Assembly: GCA_950295325.1 (NCBI GenBank)
Contig: OX485806.1
Coordinates: 46,371,169 to 46,435,168 of the forward strand
DNA length: 64,000 bases
Reading direction: 5' to 3'
From: Polytrichum commune
Lineage: Eukaryota > Streptophyta > Polytrichopsida > Polytrichales > Polytrichaceae
Both the position numbers and the translations under genes were made by a program. Below the pieces are notes generated by a model that had not been told where the DNA came from, made no database searches, and was given only the letters and a program-made list of their open reading frames with translations. The first letter of the stretch is position 1. Every line of letters starts with the position of its first letter. Shown here one piece after another: positions 60,101 to 64,000 of this stretch.

Positions 60101-61937
60101 GCCCTCACTTTGGCAATACTGATTTATTGAGCTTCATCTCTCTAACAATTTGCACTACTGGATACAGTATATATAATGAAGCAATGTAAGTCTTGGAGCT
60201 TCTTTATCTAGCTTCACAGTCATACCCAGTGCTGTCTTGTTTCTAGACACGCCCGGCTTGGTAATTTATGTTTCCTTCTAAATCTATCTGAATCCAGACA
60301 AAACAAAATGAGAATTTTGTTTTATTTGCACACAGGTGCTATACAAGCAGCTCAGCACAGTACAGGCCATCATCCTCATGAAGTTGGTGACCTTGTGGGG
60401 TTTCTTCAAGGCCCCTCAGGACAAGGTTTTTAACGAACTCTGCCTGATTACTTGGAAGATGGAATCTTGTTTGTTGGTCTTTGCAAGTGAAGGTGTTGTC
60501 ATATCTGCAGATTAGATATGTCCTAGTGAGTTTTGGTTTCATCAGCATGCTATACATGAATATGGGTCTGGTTTGTCTTGATTGTAGGCTCTGGATTATC
60601 GAAGGGGGAAAGTCCTCCTCCTGAAGGAGACAGTGAAGAAGATGTAGCTGGCAGTACCCCGTGCATAGACAATGGGAAGGCTTCAAGGGGACATACCAGA
60701 TGTGTGAAGTGTGGTCATAGCAAAAATCCCTCTGCAAAGCTTCAATGTACACACTGTGGTGCTTACTTGCGGGACCAGACTAAAGCTCGCGTTGCTCAAA
60801 GATGGGCTATGCTAAAGGAAAAGGCTAAAAGAGAGGGTCGTTTGGGAGACAAGGTATGAGCCCCAGTGGTTGAAAGTCCTGAGCTTTTCGCATAACTACA
60901 GAAGTGGCATTGAAGTAGTGTTATCCTGGTTATTAGTATGAAGTGTGGATGTTTTACTCATCGAATGTAATGATTGTTAATTTACTGTCATTCCATTATT
61001 TAACCCAAGTAGTCACCACTGCTTATCTGAAAGTGGAACTGACTATATTCATTGGAGTTCCAGTAGCAGAATTTAACCAGCTGTTGTCATACTCACCTTG
61101 CAGTTCATTGTGTGAATACGTAACAATCTAGATTCTTACATTGCAGGAATCAGGCGTGTACTGCATATATATTTACCCATTGTCAATGTCAATGTGCTCT
61201 TTTAGACATGTGATGAAAATGGCCATTCTCAGCAGCTATATATGTTGGAAATTGCTCTGAGCTTGTGTTTAAGGACTTGGTTTCACCTGGAAATTTGTTT
61301 CATCTAGTTAAGGTTGTTCTTGGTTATTGGTTTGACAGTCCATAACTGCCTTCACATAGATAGATATACACGGTCAGTCTGTTTTCCTCTGCTGTGTTTT
61401 GTTGGAGTAAAAAATGCATGTGCGGCCATTTTGGTGGTTATGACTTGAGTTAACATTCAGGTTAATAAGGGCATTGCTGTAAAATTGTTAAAGATCTAAC
61501 AATCTCTTTATGGATACAAGGTGATCATAAAACCTCAATTCCACAGTCTTTATCTCACTCTAATGCACCAGATTCCTTGGCTAGGGAAATTACACAGGGG
61601 TTGTTGTTCTTGCTTGTACTCTTGCTTTAACAATGTCCATCTGGTACGCATGCAGGCATGGCAAAGAAGGAAGAAATATGCCTTTGACAAGCTCACTGAT
61701 CTCACACTACTGGACCTGGAGAACACATATTTTGCACTCTTCATTTCCCGTCGCAATCGTGAGGGTGATAAATTTTCGTATGATGGATGGTATTCTGAGG
61801 GGGCTGGCAAGGAATTCGTGACCACTGGAGATGTAGAGGCCATCTGGAAAAGCTTCGTGAAAAAGCACCACAAGAGGAAGTTGTGCATTGCTCATGGGTG
61901 TGATGTTGCAGGAGAGCTTGAGGCGGGTCCAAGTTGA
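57137..61937 (+). CDS. Five-exon gene for a predicted 364-residue protein with a CxxC...CxxC zinc ribbon; function not recognised
   Basis: Proposed exons: 57137-57365, 58214-58390, 59947-60087, 60588-60853 and 61656-61937. All introns are GT-AG, all splice phases agree (1, 1, 1, 0), and the total is 1095 nt with a TGA stop. The start ATG at 57137 has A at -3. Residues 1-76 (MAAKVIFVNQNDKAQSF...) look like a compact beta-rich domain. The middle is acidic and low-complexity, with a basic patch KEKRKGKKR. Cys221, 224, 236 and 239 form a zinc ribbon (CVKCGH...CTHCG), followed by a Lys/Arg/Ala helix. The last exon is mixed alpha/beta with WYSEGAGKEFVTTGDVEAIW and a basic HHKRK run. There are no membrane segments or signal peptide. 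I do not recognise the family. A nucleic-acid or protein-binding role is a guess from the ribbon and basic patches. Internal exons could be missing. Confidence 0.6.
59114..59148 (+). other. Candidate alternative small exon
   Basis: 35 bases between AG and GT would encode DSGAASTSLEEK in phase with the preceding exon. Its end phase (0) does not fit the next exon starting at 59947, so it was left out of the model. Confidence 0.2.
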
Positions 61938-64000
61938 TTTATTTGGATAGATAAATTGTGGCTCTCTTTATCTTCCACCCTACATGTTGATGAGAAATAC
62001 TGGAAGCTGAATGTTCCACAACCCCTGCTTCCATGGTCTTTTGCATCTTCATAAAGCTAAAAGTACATCTCCATGACTAGTCTTGTGCATTAGGTCATCC
62101 TTGTTTTTTTTGGGGTGAAAGTAATGTTATTAGTGCCATACTGAGATTCTGGTCCTAAAAGTGTGGTGCCTGAAGATTGGTCTGATTGATAACATCTGTT
62201 GAGTTGTCCAAGTAAGATACGGTACTCATTGTGTGAATATCTACCATAAAAGGTGATCTGGTATCCATTCCTGGTAAACATTATGCAGTTGCAAAGAAAT
62301 GACTGAGGCTGTAAGAATGTAATGGATGTGAGGGGAGAATGACCAAGTATTGTGGCATAAAAGAGATGGATTTTGAATTACTGGATTATTATTAGTGTTA
62401 CTCAGTCAACTGAACCTGGTTGTTTGATGTGTTTTGTAATGGTAAGCATGCATGGATGTGTCTGGTACCAGTTTTATCTACTTGTGTCTAAGAGGCCTAC
62501 TCTGGGCCTCCAAGCAGAAAATAGTGTGTTTGAGCGGAATACTCTCAGTTTTAGCTAATCATGTCAAAAGTGACCCTATTTAAAAATCAACTTATTCATC
62601 AAGTACACTATCTGATTAAGTCAAAGACCTCAATGTTATTGAAATTTCAGTTCAAATTTGCAGGATGGATCCCTGTGGATGCAAACACATGTGGTTTATT
62701 TTGATTATCATTGTCGAGTGTGAGTATATATTTTCTTTCCCTGACATACAATTCAATGAGTATACATTGTTTATATAATTATATGTTTGAACGTATATTG
62801 AGTGTGAGTATATATTTACTTTCAAACATATAATTATATAAAATATGGTCTCTGAACTTGGTGAAGCCTGTATAAATTGTGTGTGTGGCTGTATATTGAG
62901 ACCCCACATCCTCAAAGCATTCAGCTCTGAAGAGGTTCAAGCAGGAATGCTTCCCTTGCATAATTTGGAAGGGAAAGCTCATTATCATTGCTTCAATCTG
63001 GTATCAGGTATTTGAAGAGTAACATGGGTTATGTGGTATCACCAAGGGTTTTATCCACCAAAAGGCTTTAGTATCCAAGAGATGGAGATCAATTGTTAAC
63101 TGTGCCTGCCTTTAATGTGGGGTAGGGTTTTGGGGTGAGCATGTATTGCAGAATAGCCACCGGGACCCATAATATGCAATCTGGATAAGGTAGATTGTTT
63201 ACTTTTTCCAATGAGGGTACTCCTCCTAGGATATTGAAATATGTGATTAGGGCGGGATGGTTAGCAAATCTATATCGAGGCCATATACACAATCCCCATA
63301 AGTTTTGGAGCTTATATGAAGATTCATAGTTCTTTGTCAAAGTGAAGATTCTTGTGCATATTAAGTGGGTGTATGCCAACCCCCCCCCCCCCCAGTGTCC
63401 AAATTATGTTCACTGTTGAACTTAGAATGGTTAACACATTCTTTACATAGTCCAATCTCTTTTGACCAGATGTTTTTTTGGTGTTTCTTCTTGGATGAAC
63501 ATGTAACCACACACCATTAAATATAGATGTTTGAGCAAGATAAGTAAACGAGTTAGGTGCATCCACCTTAAATGATGTGCTAATGTGGTAGTTTCCTTGC
63601 CACTATATTGATGTTTTAGATCTTTATTGATTTGGTGTACATTGTCTTGGTATTTGGTGTCATGTATACTCCTAGCTTGGAGCCGTGCCATCCCAACCAG
63701 TTACACCCGTCCATATGAATCAATGTCCTTCGCCACTATGAGTATTCCTGGCATGTAGCACCCATGTGAATGTAGTTGGGAAAAACCTTCTGAATTTTTT
63801 CTTTTTTCCTTTCATGGCCGAGACTTGGACCTTTTTTTTTATAATTCCTTGATCACGACTTTTGCAAGGAAAATACGAAGGTTCTCACTGCAATGAAAGC
63901 TTGTAACTGAAGATCCCTTGTAAATTGCAACCACAAAAAATGGAGACTCTGTGATTTTAGGTTCGTGAATGTGATAGTGCTTCCAAAGCTCTTTCTCTAG
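61938..64000. other. No recognised gene; 3' flank of the zinc-ribbon gene
   Basis: Contains the presumed 3' untranslated region and then AT-rich DNA. No frame has a recognisable domain. A homopolymer of 14 C lies at 63380-63393. Confidence 0.4.
62772..62840. repeat. Perfect 20-bp inverted repeat with 29-bp loop
   Basis: Arm TATATAATTATATGTTTGAA at 62772-62791 is exactly reversed at 62821-62840. The loop and the sequence upstream share GAGTGTGAGTATATATTT as a direct repeat (about 62736 and 62800). Confidence 0.85.

Noticed and set aside
63380-63393. Run of 14 C
   Set aside because: Simple homopolymer, possibly of uncertain length in the assembly; no functional reading.
1-64000. tRNA, rRNA, CRISPR arrays or bacterial-type operons
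   Set aside because: None recognised by eye; the sequence is eukaryotic in character.

Overview
The window reads as nuclear DNA of a land plant. The grounds are a CACTA (En/Spm) transposase with the plant-type Tnp2 and DUF4218 regions, Mutator-like (MULE) elements with a SWIM zinc finger, LTR retrotransposon remains with recognisable primer-binding sites, and GT-AG introns. I cannot name the species; the sparse gene content would suit a large, repeat-rich genome. Only one convincing host gene is present; the rest is transposons in several states of decay, tandem repeats and AT-rich DNA without recognisable genes.

Layout. 1-3.3 kb: a solo LTR (1075-2984) with a perfect 5-bp target duplication and an internal 63-bp minisatellite. 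5.2-16.9 kb: CACTA-derived DNA with a broken transposase (8316-14420), split by a short LTR-LTR element (8730-10862). 17.5-27.8 kb: further LTRs of that same family in both orientations (17.5, 21.0, 21.7, 26.6 and 26.9 kb), a MULE transposase remnant (19.9-20.7 kb) and AT-rich filler. 29.9-45.6 kb: two nested MULEs. The inner one (33351-44268, 10-bp target duplication) holds a plus-strand MULE/SWIM transposase pseudogene and, divergently, a multi-exon minus-strand pseudogene whose 3' half resembles a beta-class amino-DNA methyltransferase. It landed in an intron of an older copy of the same methyltransferase-like gene, whose halves lie at 44.4-45.6 kb and 30.8-33.1 kb. 45.6-46.9 kb: a CA-rich low-complexity block. 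46.98-49.62 kb: a tandem array with twelve near-perfect palindromes alternating at 193 and about 231 bp. 49.6-55.1 kb: no recognisable gene. 57.1-61.9 kb: a five-exon gene for a predicted 364-residue protein with a CxxC...CxxC zinc ribbon, whose splice phases are all mutually consistent. 62-64 kb: no gene seen.

The most interesting system is the MULE family that pairs a transposase with a methyltransferase-like protein. Two independent copies keep the same exon order, so the second gene is a regular part of the family rather than a chance capture. Both copies here are dead. The stop codons inspected in tryptophan and glutamine positions fit C-to-T/G-to-A decay, as expected for cytosine-methylated, silenced transposons. 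The palindromic satellite is the second item worth follow-up.
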